Positions 24,931-34,515 of a DNA stretch of 64,000 bases are shown in pieces (position 1 is the stretch's first letter; every line of letters starts with the position of its first letter). Location: positions 186,001 through 250,000 of the forward strand of contig NZ_MTQP01000062.1 in assembly GCF_001984175.1 (NCBI RefSeq). Direction: 5' to 3'. The position numbers and the translations under genes were made by a program. Origin of the DNA: Saccharothrix sp. ALI-22-I (GTDB taxonomy: Bacteria; Actinomycetota; Actinomycetes; Mycobacteriales; Pseudonocardiaceae). The notes beneath the pieces were generated by a model. It was given only the letters and a program-made list of their open reading frames with translations. It searched no databases and was not told where the DNA came from.

Positions 24931-26634
24931 ATGACTACTCAGCTCACGTTCGACGAACTGGGCACCCCGCTGCGCGAGATCACGTTCGTCGTGTTCGACC
25001 TGGAGACCACGGGTGGCCGGGCCGACGAGGACTCGATCACCGAGATCGGTGCGGTGAAGGTGCGCGGCGGGCGGGTGATCGGCGAGTTCGGGACCCTCGT
25101 CGACCCCGAGCGCGGCATCCCGCCGCAGGTCGTGGCGTTGACCGGGATCACCCAGCTGATGGTGACCGGCGCGCCGACGCTGGGCACGGTGCTGCCCGCG
25201 TTCCTGGAATTCGCCGCCGGGGCGGTGCTGGTGGCGCACAACTCCGGCTTCGACGTGGGCTTCATCAAGGCCGCCTGCGCCCGCTACGGCTACTCGTGGC
25301 CCAAGCCGACCGTGGTGTGCACGGTGAAGCTGGCGCGCCGGGTGCTGAGCAGGGACGAGGCGCCGAGCTGCCGGCTGTCGGCGTTGGCGGACCTGTTCGG
25401 CGTGTCCGTGCCGCCGAACCACCGGGCGCTGATCGACGCCCGCGCGACCGTCGAGGTGCTGCACCACCTGCTGGAGCGGGTCGGGTCGGTCGGGGTGCAC
25501 TCGCTGGAGGAGCTGGTCGCCTACCTGCCGGAGGTGACGCCGGCGCAACGGCAGAAGCGGACGCTCGCCGCGCACCTGCCGTCCACTCCCGGTGTCTACC
25601 TGTTCCGGGGGCCGTCGGAGGAGGTGCTGTACGTCGGCACGGCGTCCGATCTGCGGCGGCGGGTGCGGCAGTACTTCACCGCCAGTGAGGGGCGGCGGCG
25701 GTTGCGGGAGATGGTCTCGCTGGCCGTGCGGGTGGACGCGGTGGAGTGCGCGCACTCGTTGGAGGCGGAGGTGCGGGAACTGCGGCTGCTGACCGCGCAC
25801 AAGCCCGCCTACAACCGGCGTTCCAAGAATGCCGGGCAGGCCTGGTGGCTCGTGCTGACGGACGAGGCGTTTCCGCGCCTCTCCGTGGTCCGCACGCCTC
25901 GGGAGGGCGCGCTCGGCCCGTTCCGGTCCCGGAGGCTCGCCGAGACGGCTCAGGAGGCGATGCTCGAAGCCGTGCCGCTGCGGGTGTGCTCGATCCGGAT
26001 CTCGGCGCGCAACGCGTCCGCCACGCCGTGCGCGCTGTTCGAGTTGGGCCGGTGCAAGGCGCCGTGCGCGGGACGGCAGTCGGTGGACGAGTACTCCCCC
26101 GCCGCCGACGCGTTCCGGCGGTTGGTGGCCGGGGCGGACGTGGCGCCGTTGCACGGCCTCACCGCGCAGATCGACGCGCTCGCGTCAGCGCACCGCTTCG
26201 AGGACGCCGCCGCCCGCCGTGACCGCATGTCGTCGTTGGTGCGCTCGTTGGACCGGGCGCAACGGCTCGCGGGCCTGGCGGCGTTGCCGGAGGTGGTGGC
26301 GGCGCGCCCCGACGGCTCCGGTGGGTGGGAGTTCGCCGTGGTGCGGCACGGGCGGTTGGCGTCGGCCGGGGTGGCGCGGCGGGGCGTGCGGCCGATGCCG
26401 GTGGTCGACGCGCTGGTGGCGTCGGCGGAGACGGTGATCCCGGGTGAGGGGCCGCTGTTCGGCGCGCCCGCCGAGGAGGTCGGCGTGGTGCTGCGGTGGA
26501 TCGACCAGCCCGGCACCCGACTCGTGCACTGCTCGACGCCGTGGACGTCGCCCGCGTTCGCCGCCGGCGCGTGGCGGGAGTGGGTGACACGCGCCGAGGC
26601 CGGTCGCGACCAGTACCGGGTGGCGGGCCACTAG
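24931..26634 (+). CDS. DnaQ-type exonuclease fused to a UvrC-like GIY-YIG domain
   Basis: 567 residues. Residues ~15-180 form a DEDDh exonuclease: VFDLETTG (D23, E25), HNSGFDVGF and NHRALIDARATVEV. Residues ~215-290 form a GIY-YIG nuclease (PGVYLF, LYVGTASDLRRRV). A Cys-containing segment (PCALFELGRCKAPCAG, residues ~370) and a UVR-like helix pair follow, but the UvrC C-terminal endonuclease and HhH domains are missing. It matches Rv2191. A TACGGT hexamer ends 8 nt before ATG 24931. A DNA repair or processing role is inferred. Confidence 0.9.
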   Translation: MTTQLTFDELGTPLREITFVVFDLETTGGRADEDSITEIGAVKVRGGRVIGEFGTLVDPERGIPPQVVALTGITQLMVTGAPTLGTVLPAFLEFAAGAVLVAHNSGFDVGFIKAACARYGYSWPKPTVVCTVKLARRVLSRDEAPSCRLSALADLFGVSVPPNHRALIDARATVEVLHHLLERVGSVGVHSLEELVAYLPEVTPAQRQKRTLAAHLPSTPGVYLFRGPSEEVLYVGTASDLRRRVRQYFTASEGRRRLREMVSLAVRVDAVECAHSLEAEVRELRLLTAHKPAYNRRSKNAGQAWWLVLTDEAFPRLSVVRTPREGALGPFRSRRLAETAQEAMLEAVPLRVCSIRISARNASATPCALFELGRCKAPCAGRQSVDEYSPAADAFRRLVAGADVAPLHGLTAQIDALASAHRFEDAAARRDRMSSLVRSLDRAQRLAGLAALPEVVAARPDGSGGWEFAVVRHGRLASAGVARRGVRPMPVVDALVASAETVIPGEGPLFGAPAEEVGVVLRWIDQPGTRLVHCSTPWTSPAFAAGAWREWVTRAEAGRDQYRVAGH

Positions 26635-26676
26635 CATGTGGTCGGTCGATACCCCGCCGACTTGTGGAGGACCGCT

Positions 26677-26961
26677 GTGATCACCGCGATCGTGCTGATC
26701 CAGGCCGCCGCCGAGACCATTCCGGACGCGGCGCAGGCGATCGCCGACATCGAGGGCGTCACCGAGGTCTACTCGTGCGCCGGTGACGTCGACCTGATCG
26801 CCCTGGTCAAGGTCGCCCGCCACGAGGACCTGGCCGAACTCGTGCCCGGCCACATCTCCAAGGTCCCCGGCGTCCTCAACACCGACACCCACATCTCGTT
26901 CCGCTCGTACTCGAAGCGCGACACGGACGCGGCGTTCGCCATCGGCCTCGAAGACGCCTGA
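26677..26961 (+). CDS. Stand-alone Lrp/AsnC ligand-binding (RAM) domain protein
   Basis: 94 residues, a single RAM/SAM alpha-beta sandwich without the DNA-binding helix-turn-helix: ITAIVLIQ, ADIEGVTEVYSCAGDVDLIALV, VPGVLNTDTHISF. Such proteins bind amino acids and may pair with full-length Lrp proteins. GTG 26677 has GGAGG 6 nt upstream (26666-26670). It follows the exonuclease gene after 42 bp. Confidence 0.85.
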   Translation: MITAIVLIQAAAETIPDAAQAIADIEGVTEVYSCAGDVDLIALVKVARHEDLAELVPGHISKVPGVLNTDTHISFRSYSKRDTDAAFAIGLEDA

Positions 26962-27033
26962 TCGAGTGACCCGCCAACCGCCCGAAATTGTCGGACCCGG
27001 CCGGCAGAATTAAAACAAGGGCTCCCCTGGGCG

Positions 27034-27060
27034 GGGACCCTCGCGGAGCGCTGAGGTCCG
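27034..27060. terminator. Imperfect hairpin after the Lrp-type gene
   Basis: GGACCCTC (27034-27041) pairs with GAGGTCC (27053-27059) with one bulged base, in a convergent gap. The preceding stretch 26962-27033 is AT-richer than its surroundings. Confidence 0.5.
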
Positions 27061-27061
27061 C

Positions 27062-27507
27062 CTAGTTCGTGGTAGCCGTCTCGTCCGACATGGGCGTCAG
27101 CGGCATGTCGAGTACGGCGAAAGATCGTTTCCAGACTGCATCGGGCCGGGTGGCGGGTCGAACCTCCCAGACGTAGACGCCCGGTTCGAGGGTCAGGCCT
27201 GGAGCGAGGGTGACTGCGATAGTCGCTGTGCCCGGGACGGCGATGCCCTCCTTGCCACGGACTGTCACGTCGACATCTGCTTCGATCTGGCCACCACGAG
27301 GGTCCTGAACCGAATTACCGCATTCATCGACGAGCTTGAGAGTCAGCCGATGAGTGATGTCGATTTCATCCGGCTCGACATCCACAAAGCTATCACCGAA
27401 TGAGCGCCCAACGGTGTACTGGTCGTCGTCCAGCCGACACCAAGAGCGTTGAGCTTGTTGTGTGGGCCCTGCTGCGCGAAGTCTGCCAGCAAGACGTGCA
27501 CATTCAC
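27062..27507 (-). pseudogene. Frameshifted DUF6941-like gene
   Basis: Two minus-strand frames make one protein. Frame A from GTG 27507 reads VNVHVLLADFAQ, KLNALGVGWTTTS and then IAL; frame B continues VDVEPDEIDITHRLTLKLVDECG to the stop at 27062. The switch falls at 27383-27390 (GCTTTG then GTG), where one inserted base would restore the typical pattern 'LLAD-AQ--GKLN-LG-GW ... HRL-L-LVDE-G ... LEPG-Y-WE'. Single-base loss explains it best. An assembly error or a programmed shift cannot be excluded. The gene start overlaps the stop of the ORF upstream by GTGA. Confidence 0.65.
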
Positions 27508-27780
27508 CTGGCAATCCTCATGAAGGAAGACCGCTCCCACGCTTCGTCGATATGGCCGTCCTGGACCGCGCGCCCGGCCGGACCAGTAGGCTTCCTGCCG
27601 AACTTCAGAGCGAGCCGCAGTGGTCCCCGGTTGCCATGCCAACCGAAGTACAGCCGCCACAACTGCACCGGGATTCCCGGGTCACCGCCGAAGTTCCAGC
27701 GAAGCTCGTAGATCATCGGGTTGCGCTGGATGTGCTTGATGTCGACGTAGGGCTTTCAACTCGCCACGCAAGGCCGCCCG
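27504..27780 (-). pseudogene. Remnant of a small gene coupled to the DUF6941-like gene
   Basis: Frame 27716-27504 encodes MIYELRWNFGGDP and on to HIDEAWERSSFMRIAR, ending in TGA that overlaps the next start. Upstream, another frame reads RAALRGELKA and joins the first by one base change near 27757 (GELKA then YVDIKHIQRNP). The reading suggests a small protein broken by a shift. I do not recognise the family; a toxin-like relic is one possibility. Confidence 0.4.
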
Positions 27781-28009
27781 GCCGCCCTCATCAGATTCCT
27801 TGTCTCAGTCTGTCGCAGGTGGAGTGAGCGGCGTTACGCCCTAATCCGACGGCGATGGCGACCAGGGTTGCGGAGTCTACTTTGCCGACACGTGCGTCAG
27901 GACAACGCCGACAACTCGAAGATTTTTCATACGGCCGCACCGACTGAACCCAATTCCACGACGGCAACCAGTTTGACACCTTGGCAATGCGTATTGCCTC
28001 GCATACGAC
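27781..28009. other. Gene-poor, lower-GC stretch
   Basis: No supported gene. A 17-codon minus-strand ORF starting ATGAAAAATCTTCGAG at 27929 and stopping at 27876 is present but unsupported. Base composition is clearly lower in GC than neighbouring genes, consistent with decayed acquired DNA. Confidence 0.6.
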
Positions 28010-28045
28010 AAAGGGCCCCGCACCGGCACTGGTGCGGGGCCCTTT
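28010..28045 (-). terminator. Terminator of the ctaE-qcrCAB operon
   Basis: A 15-bp perfect stem (28010-28024 with 28031-28045) with a 6-nt loop lies 10 nt beyond the qcrB stop; on the minus strand the stem ends in TTT. Confidence 0.85.
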
Positions 28046-28055
28046 CGGTGAACGA

Positions 28056-29726
28056 TCAGTCCTCGGGCTGGGCCGGCTTCCCGGCCAGTTCGCCCGCGGG
28101 CTTGTTCTCGGCGCTGAGGGAGTCGGCCGCGACACCGCGCTCGGCCCGTGCGCGGGCCAGGGCGGCGGTCTCCTCCGGCGCGTCCGGGGTCAGGAAGCTG
28201 CCCGGCACCGGGTGGCCGGCCGAGCCCAGCTTGTTCATCTTCTTCGGCACCGAAGCGCCCTGGTAGGCCAGGGGCAGCGGGTGGCCGTGGTCGTCCACCG
28301 GGCCGAGCGGCTGGTGGACCTCGATGAACTCGCCGTGCGGCAGGCGCTTGATGATGCCCGTCTCCACGCCGTGCTCCAGCACCTCGCGGTCCGCGCGCTG
28401 GAGACCGATGCAGATGCGGTAGGTGATGAAGTAGGCCAGCGGCGGCACGAGGAGCATGCCGATGCGGCCCATCCACGTCATCGCGTTGAGCGAGATGTCG
28501 AACTTCATCGCGATGATGTCGTTGCCGCCCGAGAGCAGCAGCACCATGAAGTACGAGATCGCCATCGCACCCAGCGACGTCCGAACGGGCACGTCACGCG
28601 GGCGCTGGAGCAGGTTGTGGTGCGCGTAGTCCTTGGTCATCTTGCGCTCGATCCACGGGTACACCGCCGCGAGACCGGTCAGCAGCGGCAGACCCAGGAG
28701 GAACGGCAGGAACGGCGCGGGCACCGTGTAGTTGCCCAGGTACAGCTCCCACGCGGGCCACAGCCGGATCAGACCGTCGGTCCAGCCCATGTACCAGTCG
28801 GGCTGCACGCCCGCCGACACCTGCGACGCGTTGTACGGGCCGAAGTTCCAGATCGGGTTGATCTGGAAGATGCCGCCCATGATCGCGGTGACCGCCACGA
28901 CCACCGCGAAGAACCCGCCGCCCTTGGCCGCGAACACCGGCATGATGCGCACGCCGACGACGTTGGTCTCCTTGCGGCCCACGCCCGGGAACTGGGTGTG
29001 CTTCTGGTACCAGACCAGGCCCAGGTGCACCGCGATCAGCGCCAGGATGATGCCCGGGATGACCAGGATGTGCAGCGTGTAGAGCCGCGGGATGATCTCC
29101 GTGCCCGGGAACTCCCCGCCGAAGGCCAGCCAGTTGATCCACGTGCCGACCACCGGGAACGAGATCAGCAGCGCCGCCATCACCCGCAGGCCGGTGCCGG
29201 ACAGCAGGTCGTCGGGCAGCGAGTAGCCGAGGAAGCCCTCGATCGCGCCGAGCATGAACAGCACGATGCCGATGACCCAGTTGATCTCACGCGGACGCCG
29301 GAACGCGCCGGTGAAGAAGATCCGGAACATGTGCACCACGATCGCGCCCATGAACAGCAGCGCGGCCCAGTGGTGGACCTGGCGCACGAACAGACCGCCG
29401 CGCACCTCGAACGAGATGTGCAGGGTCGACTCGAACGCCCGGGACATCTCGATGCCCTGGAGGTTCACGAAGCTGCCCGCGTAGACGACCTCCTCCATGG
29501 AGGGGTCGAAGAACAACGCCAGGTAGGTGCCGGACAGCAGCAGGATGATGAAGCTGTACAGCGCGATCTCGCCGAGCAGGAACGACCAGTGCGTCGGGAA
29601 GACCTTGTTCATCTGGTGCCGGGCGAACTTGGCCATGTGGAACCGGTCGTCAGCCCACTTGGCGGCGCCACCCGCCACGCGGGCGCCGGCGCCCTGCCGC
29701 TTTGTCGGCGTGGTGATGCCGCTCAT
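28056..29726 (-). CDS. qcrB: Cytochrome bc1 (bcc) complex cytochrome b subunit
   Basis: 556 residues with eight or more membrane helices. The two heme b ligand pairs are visible as His in [11 protein letters not shown] and VVHMFRIFF, and in YTLHILVIP and AVHLGLVW. The Qo-site motif is PDWYMGW-like rather than PEWY, as in actinobacteria. QcrB oxidises menaquinol and is the target of bc1 inhibitors in mycobacteria. ATG 29726 overlaps the qcrA stop by 4 bp. A ~120-residue hydrophilic C-terminal tail is typical of actinobacteria. Confidence 0.96.
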   Translation of the reverse strand: MSGITTPTKRQGAGARVAGGAAKWADDRFHMAKFARHQMNKVFPTHWSFLLGEIALYSFIILLLSGTYLALFFDPSMEEVVYAGSFVNLQGIEMSRAFESTLHISFEVRGGLFVRQVHHWAALLFMGAIVVHMFRIFFTGAFRRPREINWVIGIVLFMLGAIEGFLGYSLPDDLLSGTGLRVMAALLISFPVVGTWINWLAFGGEFPGTEIIPRLYTLHILVIPGIILALIAVHLGLVWYQKHTQFPGVGRKETNVVGVRIMPVFAAKGGGFFAVVVAVTAIMGGIFQINPIWNFGPYNASQVSAGVQPDWYMGWTDGLIRLWPAWELYLGNYTVPAPFLPFLLGLPLLTGLAAVYPWIERKMTKDYAHHNLLQRPRDVPVRTSLGAMAISYFMVLLLSGGNDIIAMKFDISLNAMTWMGRIGMLLVPPLAYFITYRICIGLQRADREVLEHGVETGIIKRLPHGEFIEVHQPLGPVDDHGHPLPLAYQGASVPKKMNKLGSAGHPVPGSFLTPDAPEETAALARARAERGVAADSLSAENKPAGELAGKPAQPED

Positions 29727-30847
29727 GACTTACGCTCCCAGAACGCCGGACCCACAGCCTCGATGAAGTCGCTGCGGGCAATCAAGTATCCGTCCTCGTC
29801 CACCGTGATCGGAAGCTGCGGGAGGGCACGGGTCGCCGGGCCGAACCGGGGCTTGCCGTAGTGGAAGACGTCGAACTGCGACTGGTGGCAGGGGCACAGG
29901 AGCAGGCCGGTCTGCTGCTCGTACAGCGAAGTCGGGCACCCGAGGTGGGTGCAGATCTTCGAGTACGCGTAGAAGTCGCCGTAGTTGAAGTCCTCCTGGC
30001 CCGCGCGCTTGGTCACCGCCTGGCCGGGGCGCAGGCGGATGAGCATGACCGGGCTGTCGGCCCGCTTCAACGCGTGGACCAGGGCTTCTTCGTCGTCACG
30101 CTCCGACTCGCGGAACGGGAACACCGTTTCGAAACCACCGGCGTCCAGGTCCTCCGGACGCACCAGCGCGACCTCGTGGAAGTCGCCCGTGTGCCGGCGC
30201 AGGTAGACCTTCTCGCCGTTCTCGGCCTTCCACGCGGTGTGCCACAGGGAGTCCTTCGACTCGCTGTCCGCCCACGGGTTCTTGATCAGACCGCCGAGCG
30301 GCACCGCCAGCACGCCGAGGCCGAACACGCCGGCGCCCAGGCCCGCGGTCCGCTTGATGAGCGACCGGCGGCCCAGCGTGGCCCGCTCGCCCGTGTCGGC
30401 CAGTCCCGCCAGGATCGTGGCCTTGTCCACCTCGGACGACCCGCCGTCGTGGCGCTGCTGGACGGCCAGCTCCTCCGGGATGAACTTCTTCGTGTACAGC
30501 AGCGCGCCGACGCCGAGACCGAGCACGGCCACGCCGAGCGTGAGGCCGATGATCGGCGTGTACAGGCTGTACAGGATGTGGTCGGTGGAGTGCGGAGCCT
30601 CGTACTTCCACGGCCACCAGATGAACGCGACCAGGAACGCGACGCCGGCGAGCGCGGCGATGGTGAACCACAGGGCCACCAAGCGCTCGGCACGCCGCTC
30701 CGCGCGGGTGCCCTTGATCGGCCAGCGGTCCTCGTAGTGGACGATCTCGACGCCGTCCAACGACGTCCCGAGCTTGACCAGCTCGTCCCGGCTCATCCCG
30801 GCGAGTTCCGCCTCGTCGGGCACATCATTCGGCTTCACGCCGCTCAT
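29723..30847 (-). CDS. qcrA: Cytochrome bc1 complex Rieske iron-sulfur subunit
   Basis: 374 residues. Three membrane helices precede the C-terminal Rieske domain, whose [2Fe-2S] ligands are Cys299, His301, Cys318 and His321 (CTHLGC ... CPCHQS), with Cys304 and Cys320 for the disulfide. Long N-terminus with three helices is typical of actinobacteria. Electrons pass from menaquinol to the cluster and then to the QcrC hemes. Coupled by 4-bp overlaps to qcrC and qcrB. Confidence 0.96.
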   Translation of the reverse strand: MSGVKPNDVPDEAELAGMSRDELVKLGTSLDGVEIVHYEDRWPIKGTRAERRAERLVALWFTIAALAGVAFLVAFIWWPWKYEAPHSTDHILYSLYTPIIGLTLGVAVLGLGVGALLYTKKFIPEELAVQQRHDGGSSEVDKATILAGLADTGERATLGRRSLIKRTAGLGAGVFGLGVLAVPLGGLIKNPWADSESKDSLWHTAWKAENGEKVYLRRHTGDFHEVALVRPEDLDAGGFETVFPFRESERDDEEALVHALKRADSPVMLIRLRPGQAVTKRAGQEDFNYGDFYAYSKICTHLGCPTSLYEQQTGLLLCPCHQSQFDVFHYGKPRFGPATRALPQLPITVDEDGYLIARSDFIEAVGPAFWERKS

Positions 30848-31653
30848 GCCTTGGCTCCGATCCAGAGGGCCACGCCGATCAGACCGGCGATACCCACGAT
30901 GAACGCGATCAGACCCTCCGATACCGGCCCGAGGCCGCCGAGGGGGGCACCGCCGGGGTTGTTGTTCCCGTCGGTCACCGACTTGATGTACGCGATGATG
31001 TCTTCCTTCTCCTCCGGCGTGAGCTGCCGGTCGGAGAACTTAGGCATGTTCTGCGGGCCCGTGAGCATCGCGGTGTACAGCTGCTCTTCGGTCACGCCGT
31101 CGAGCTCGGGCGCGAACTTGCCGGACGACAGCGCCCCGCCGCGGCCGGTGAAGTTGTGGCACGCCGAGCAGTTGAGCCGGAACAGCTCGCCGCCGCGGGC
31201 CGGATCCTCGCCGCGCAGCGCCTCGCCGCGCTCCTCGGGGGTCTGCGGACCGCCGCCGCGGGACTGGATGAACGCGCCGAGCGCGTCCACCTCCTCCGGC
31301 GTGAACTTGGCGGGCTTGCGCTGGGCCTGCGCCTCCTGCCGGGCCATCGGCATGCGGCCGGAGGACACCTGGAAGTACACGGCGGCCTCGCCAACGCCGA
31401 TCAGGCTGGGGCCGCGGTCCTGGACGCCGTCCAGGTTCTTGCCGTGGCAGCTGATGCAGGTGTTGTTGTAGAGCTGCTCGCCCAGTCGCACCTGCGCCGG
31501 GTCGTCCTGCGCCGTCGCGGTCTGCGGCTGCGGCGCGAGGGCGCTGAACAAGAAGCCCGCGGCCAGCAGCGCGAAGCCCAGCGCGAGCAGGCCCGAGATC
31601 CGCCTGCGCAGCTTGGTGCCGCGCTTCCGGGCCCGTGTGGTGTTGGTGGTCAT
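30844..31653 (-). CDS. qcrC: Diheme cytochrome c subunit of the bcc complex
   Basis: 269 residues with a basic N-terminus, a membrane anchor (about 20-40), two c-type heme motifs CISCH (66-70) and CSACH (162-166), and a C-terminal helix. The diheme QcrC replaces soluble cytochrome c and passes electrons directly to CtaC in the bcc-aa3 supercomplex. It follows ctaE after 44 nt. Confidence 0.96.
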   Translation of the reverse strand: MTTNTTRARKRGTKLRRRISGLLALGFALLAAGFLFSALAPQPQTATAQDDPAQVRLGEQLYNNTCISCHGKNLDGVQDRGPSLIGVGEAAVYFQVSSGRMPMARQEAQAQRKPAKFTPEEVDALGAFIQSRGGGPQTPEERGEALRGEDPARGGELFRLNCSACHNFTGRGGALSSGKFAPELDGVTEEQLYTAMLTGPQNMPKFSDRQLTPEEKEDIIAYIKSVTDGNNNPGGAPLGGLGPVSEGLIAFIVGIAGLIGVALWIGAKA

Positions 31654-31697
31654 GTGTGCGGCAACCCTTGCTGGTGTGAGTTCGGGGTTCGAGCTGG

Positions 31698-32306
31698 TCA
31701 GGGCACGATGTAGATGACGGCGAACAAGCCGATCCAGACGACGTCGACGAAGTGCCAGTAGTACGACACGACGATCGCGGAGGTCGCCTGCGCGGGCGTG
31801 AACTTGCTCAGCTTCGTGCGGACCAGCAGGTAGCCGAACGCGATCAGACCACCGATCACGTGCAGGCCGTGGAAGCCGGTCGTCAGGTAGAAGACGGTGC
31901 CGTAGGCCGAGCCGGGGATCGTGGTGCCCTCGTGCACGAGGTTGATGTACTCACCGGCCTGGCCGCCCACGAAGATCGCACCCATGATCAACGTCACGAC
32001 GTACCACCGACGCAGGCCGAACACGTCACCGCGCTCGGCGGCGAACACGCCCATCTGGCACGTGAACGACGAAGCCACCAGGATGACCGTGAAGAACAGT
32101 GCGTAGGGCACGTTCAGGTGGGTCGGGGCTGGTGGCCAGGGTCCTTCGTTCTGAGCCTTCACCGTGAAGAACATGGCGAAGAGCCCGGCGAAGAACATGA
32201 GCTCACTGGACAGCCAGACGATCGTGCCGACGCTGACCATGTTCGGGCGGTTCAGCGAGTGCACGCGCTGGCCGATTGAGGGCGCTGCCGTTGTCACACG
32301 ACGCAT
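31698..32306 (-). CDS. ctaE: Cytochrome c oxidase subunit III
   Basis: 202 residues with five membrane helices, the compact actinobacterial form. Signatures are [10 protein letters not shown] near the C-terminus and the final [19 protein letters not shown] segment. It is part of the aa3 oxidase, which accepts electrons from QcrC. It is first in the ctaE-qcrCAB operon. The upstream 83-bp divergent gap to 32390 holds its promoter, which I could not place exactly. Confidence 0.95.
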   Translation of the reverse strand: MRRVTTAAPSIGQRVHSLNRPNMVSVGTIVWLSSELMFFAGLFAMFFTVKAQNEGPWPPAPTHLNVPYALFFTVILVASSFTCQMGVFAAERGDVFGLRRWYVVTLIMGAIFVGGQAGEYINLVHEGTTIPGSAYGTVFYLTTGFHGLHVIGGLIAFGYLLVRTKLSKFTPAQATSAIVVSYYWHFVDVVWIGLFAVIYIVP

Positions 32307-32389
32307 TATTGCTTGCAGGTTTTCGGTCCGCCCATCGGGTCCAGGGCGCGTCCGCAGGTCATCTGGGTCACACGCGCGGTGAGGACGTC

Positions 32390-32782
32390 ATGAGCTTGTT
32401 GAGCCGGTTGCGTGATCGATGCGCGCGGCGGGGTGTACCCGCACTGGAGATCGATTCACCGGGTCTGGCGGTGGTGGTGGAGGCGTTCGACATCGCGGAG
32501 GCCGACTCGGCCGCGCTGGCCAGGTCGCCGCGGTGGCGGCCCGATCGGCCCGCGGTGCTGCGACACCACCTCGTACTGCCGCCTGACCAGGTAGAACGCG
32601 CGCGCGAACTACTCGCGCCGGACGGCTGGGAGTTGCGCGGCGACGGCCCGCTGCACGCGTTGCGGGTGCAGCGGCTGGACGCGCTGCACTGCGCGCAGGA
32701 GCGGGCCCGGATGGCGAGCCTGGCCCAGCGGCTGGGCGGCGACTGGATCGGGTGGGACGCACTGCAAGTCGCGGGACGTTAG
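32390..32782 (+). CDS. Conserved hypothetical protein
   Basis: 130 residues, soluble. The pattern LRDRCARRGVPALEID, VLRHHLVLPPDQVERARELLAPDGWELR, and a C-terminal alpha helix with QERARMASLAQRLGGDWIGWDALQ suggests an alpha/beta fold resembling small regulatory or DUF-type proteins. I do not recognise the family. ATG 32390 has GAGG 5 nt upstream. It is divergent from ctaE and 54 nt before the receiver-like gene. Confidence 0.75.
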   Translation: MSLLSRLRDRCARRGVPALEIDSPGLAVVVEAFDIAEADSAALARSPRWRPDRPAVLRHHLVLPPDQVERARELLAPDGWELRGDGPLHALRVQRLDALHCAQERARMASLAQRLGGDWIGWDALQVAGR

Positions 32783-32836
32783 CCAGATAACATTCGGGAT
32801 CACCTGGCACCCGACCCCCGCCGGAGGATCGCGCAG

Positions 32837-33247
32837 ATGAGCACGCAGACGACCAGGATCCTGGTGTTCAGCCACCGCCCCGAGGTGCGTGAGACGATCA
32901 TCACTGCGGTGGGCCGCCGTCCCGCGCCGGATCTGGGGCGCGTCGAGTACGTCGAGGTGGGTTCGATCGCCGACGTCCTGTACGAGATGGACAACGGTGG
33001 TGTCGACCTGGCGATCCTGGACGGCGAGGCGCAGCCGACCGGTGGCATGGGCCTGTCCCGGCAGCTGAAGAACGAGATCACCGACTGCCCGCCGATCGTC
33101 GTCGCGGTGCGCCGCAAGGACGACCGGTGGCTGGCGACGTGGTCGCAGGCGGACGCGGTGCTGGTGCACCCGCTCGACCCGCTGGCCGCCGCCGAGACCG
33201 TGGCCGAGGTGCTGCGCTCGACGGCCCTGCCCGTCGTCCGGGGCTGA
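32837..33247 (+). CDS. Solitary pseudo-receiver domain protein
   Basis: 136 residues of a CheY-like fold ([21 protein letters not shown] with Asp62, LVHPLDP). The Asp at the phosphorylation position is kept, but the usual acidic pair near residues 12-14 is His-Arg here and the conserved Lys after the fifth strand is His. So it may not be phosphorylated in the normal way. There is no output domain. It lies 8 nt before trpD. An AGGA precedes the start. Confidence 0.8.
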   Translation: MSTQTTRILVFSHRPEVRETIITAVGRRPAPDLGRVEYVEVGSIADVLYEMDNGGVDLAILDGEAQPTGGMGLSRQLKNEITDCPPIVVAVRRKDDRWLATWSQADAVLVHPLDPLAAAETVAEVLRSTALPVVRG

Positions 33248-33255
33248 TCGGCCCG

Positions 33256-34317
33256 ATGAGCGCCGTGGAACGCACCTGGCCGTTGCTGCTGAACCAGCTC
33301 ATCGACCGCGTCGACCTGACCGAGGACGACACGGGTTGGGCGATGGACCAAGTGATGTCCGGCGCCGCGACACCGGCGCAGATCGCCGCGTTCGCGGTCG
33401 CGTTGCGGGCGAAGGGCGAGACGCCGGAGGAAGTCGACGGCCTGGCCAGGATGATGCTCCAGCACGCCCGCCGGTTCACGGTGGAGGGGCGTGCGGCGGA
33501 CATCGTCGGCACGGGCGGTGACAGCTCCGGGTCGGTGAACATCTCGACCATGGCCACGATCGTCGCCGCCGCCGCCGGTGTCCCGGTGGTGAAGCACGGC
33601 AACCGCGCGGCGTCGTCGAAGTGCGGCACGGCGGACGTGCTGGAGGCGTTGGGCGTGGCCATCGACCTGCCGCCGTTGGGCGTGCAGCAGACGGTGCGGG
33701 AGTTGGGGATCGGCTTCTGCTTCGCGCCGGTGTTCCACCCCGGTTTCCGGCACGCGGGCGCGCCGCGCCGGGAGATCGGTATCCCTACGTCGTTCAACCT
33801 GCTCGGACCGCTGACCAACCCGGCCCAGCCGAAGGTGGGCCTGGTCGGCTGCGCCCGTGCCGCGGCGGCACCGTTGATCGCGGGTGTTTTCGCACGTCGG
33901 GGCAGCACGGCGCTGGTCGTGCGCGGTGACGACGGGTTGGACGAGATCACCACGACCACCACGACATCGGTGTGGGTGGCCGACGGCGGACTGGTGCGGA
34001 CCGACCGGATCGACCCCTCGGCGCTGGGCATCGACACGGCATTGCCGGACGACCTCAAGGGCGGCGACGCGTCGGTCAACGCGGAGGTCGTGCGCGAGCT
34101 GGTGGCCGGCAAGACCGGTGCGGTGCGTGACGCGGTGCTGCTCAACGCGGCCGGCGCGCTCGCGGCGCACGGCGGGCTGTCGGGCGACCTGCACACCGAC
34201 ATCGCCAACGCGATGGGCCGGGCCGCCGAGGCGATCGACTCCGGCGCGGCGGCGGACCTGCTGCGGCGGTGGGCGGCGCGGTCGACGGAACTGAAGGCCA
34301 CCCTCCGCGACGTCTGA
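33256..34317 (+). CDS. trpD: Anthranilate phosphoribosyltransferase
   Basis: 353 residues. [15 protein letters not shown] is the PRPP-binding motif, and [21 protein letters not shown] and [13 protein letters not shown] are diagnostic of TrpD. It transfers phosphoribosyl to anthranilate in tryptophan synthesis. ATG 33256 follows the receiver-like gene by 8 nt. trp genes are scattered in actinobacteria, so the lack of trp neighbours is normal. Confidence 0.95.
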   Translation: MSAVERTWPLLLNQLIDRVDLTEDDTGWAMDQVMSGAATPAQIAAFAVALRAKGETPEEVDGLARMMLQHARRFTVEGRAADIVGTGGDSSGSVNISTMATIVAAAAGVPVVKHGNRAASSKCGTADVLEALGVAIDLPPLGVQQTVRELGIGFCFAPVFHPGFRHAGAPRREIGIPTSFNLLGPLTNPAQPKVGLVGCARAAAAPLIAGVFARRGSTALVVRGDDGLDEITTTTTTSVWVADGGLVRTDRIDPSALGIDTALPDDLKGGDASVNAEVVRELVAGKTGAVRDAVLLNAAGALAAHGGLSGDLHTDIANAMGRAAEAIDSGAAADLLRRWAARSTELKATLRDV

Positions 34318-34319
34318 CC

Positions 34320-34443
34320 GACACAAACGGCCCCTGCCGACGCCCGACCGGCGACAAACGGCTTCCGGCGAGGGCTGAGCGACGACAAACGGCTTCCGAC
34401 GACGGACGGCCGGCAACAAACCGCCTCGCCGACGCCCCCGCAA
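34320..34443. repeat. Four 31-bp tandem repeats after trpD
   Basis: ACAAACGG-type cores lie at 34323, 34354, 34385 and 34416, exactly 31 bp apart. The units are imperfect; units 2 and 3 share GACAAACGGCTTCCG. The array starts directly after the trpD stop and holds no gene. The rest of the gap to 34515 is GC-rich and featureless. Confidence 0.85.
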
Positions 34444-34515
34444 CCACGCCCCCTGGAACCACGCCGGAGACGACGGCCACCTTTTCACCGCCGGGTAACA
34501 GCGGCCGGTCATGCT

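Noticed and set aside
27343-27660. Full-length minus ORF from 27660
   Set aside because: The conserved pattern begins at 27507; the upstream 51 codons show no similarity and overlap another remnant.
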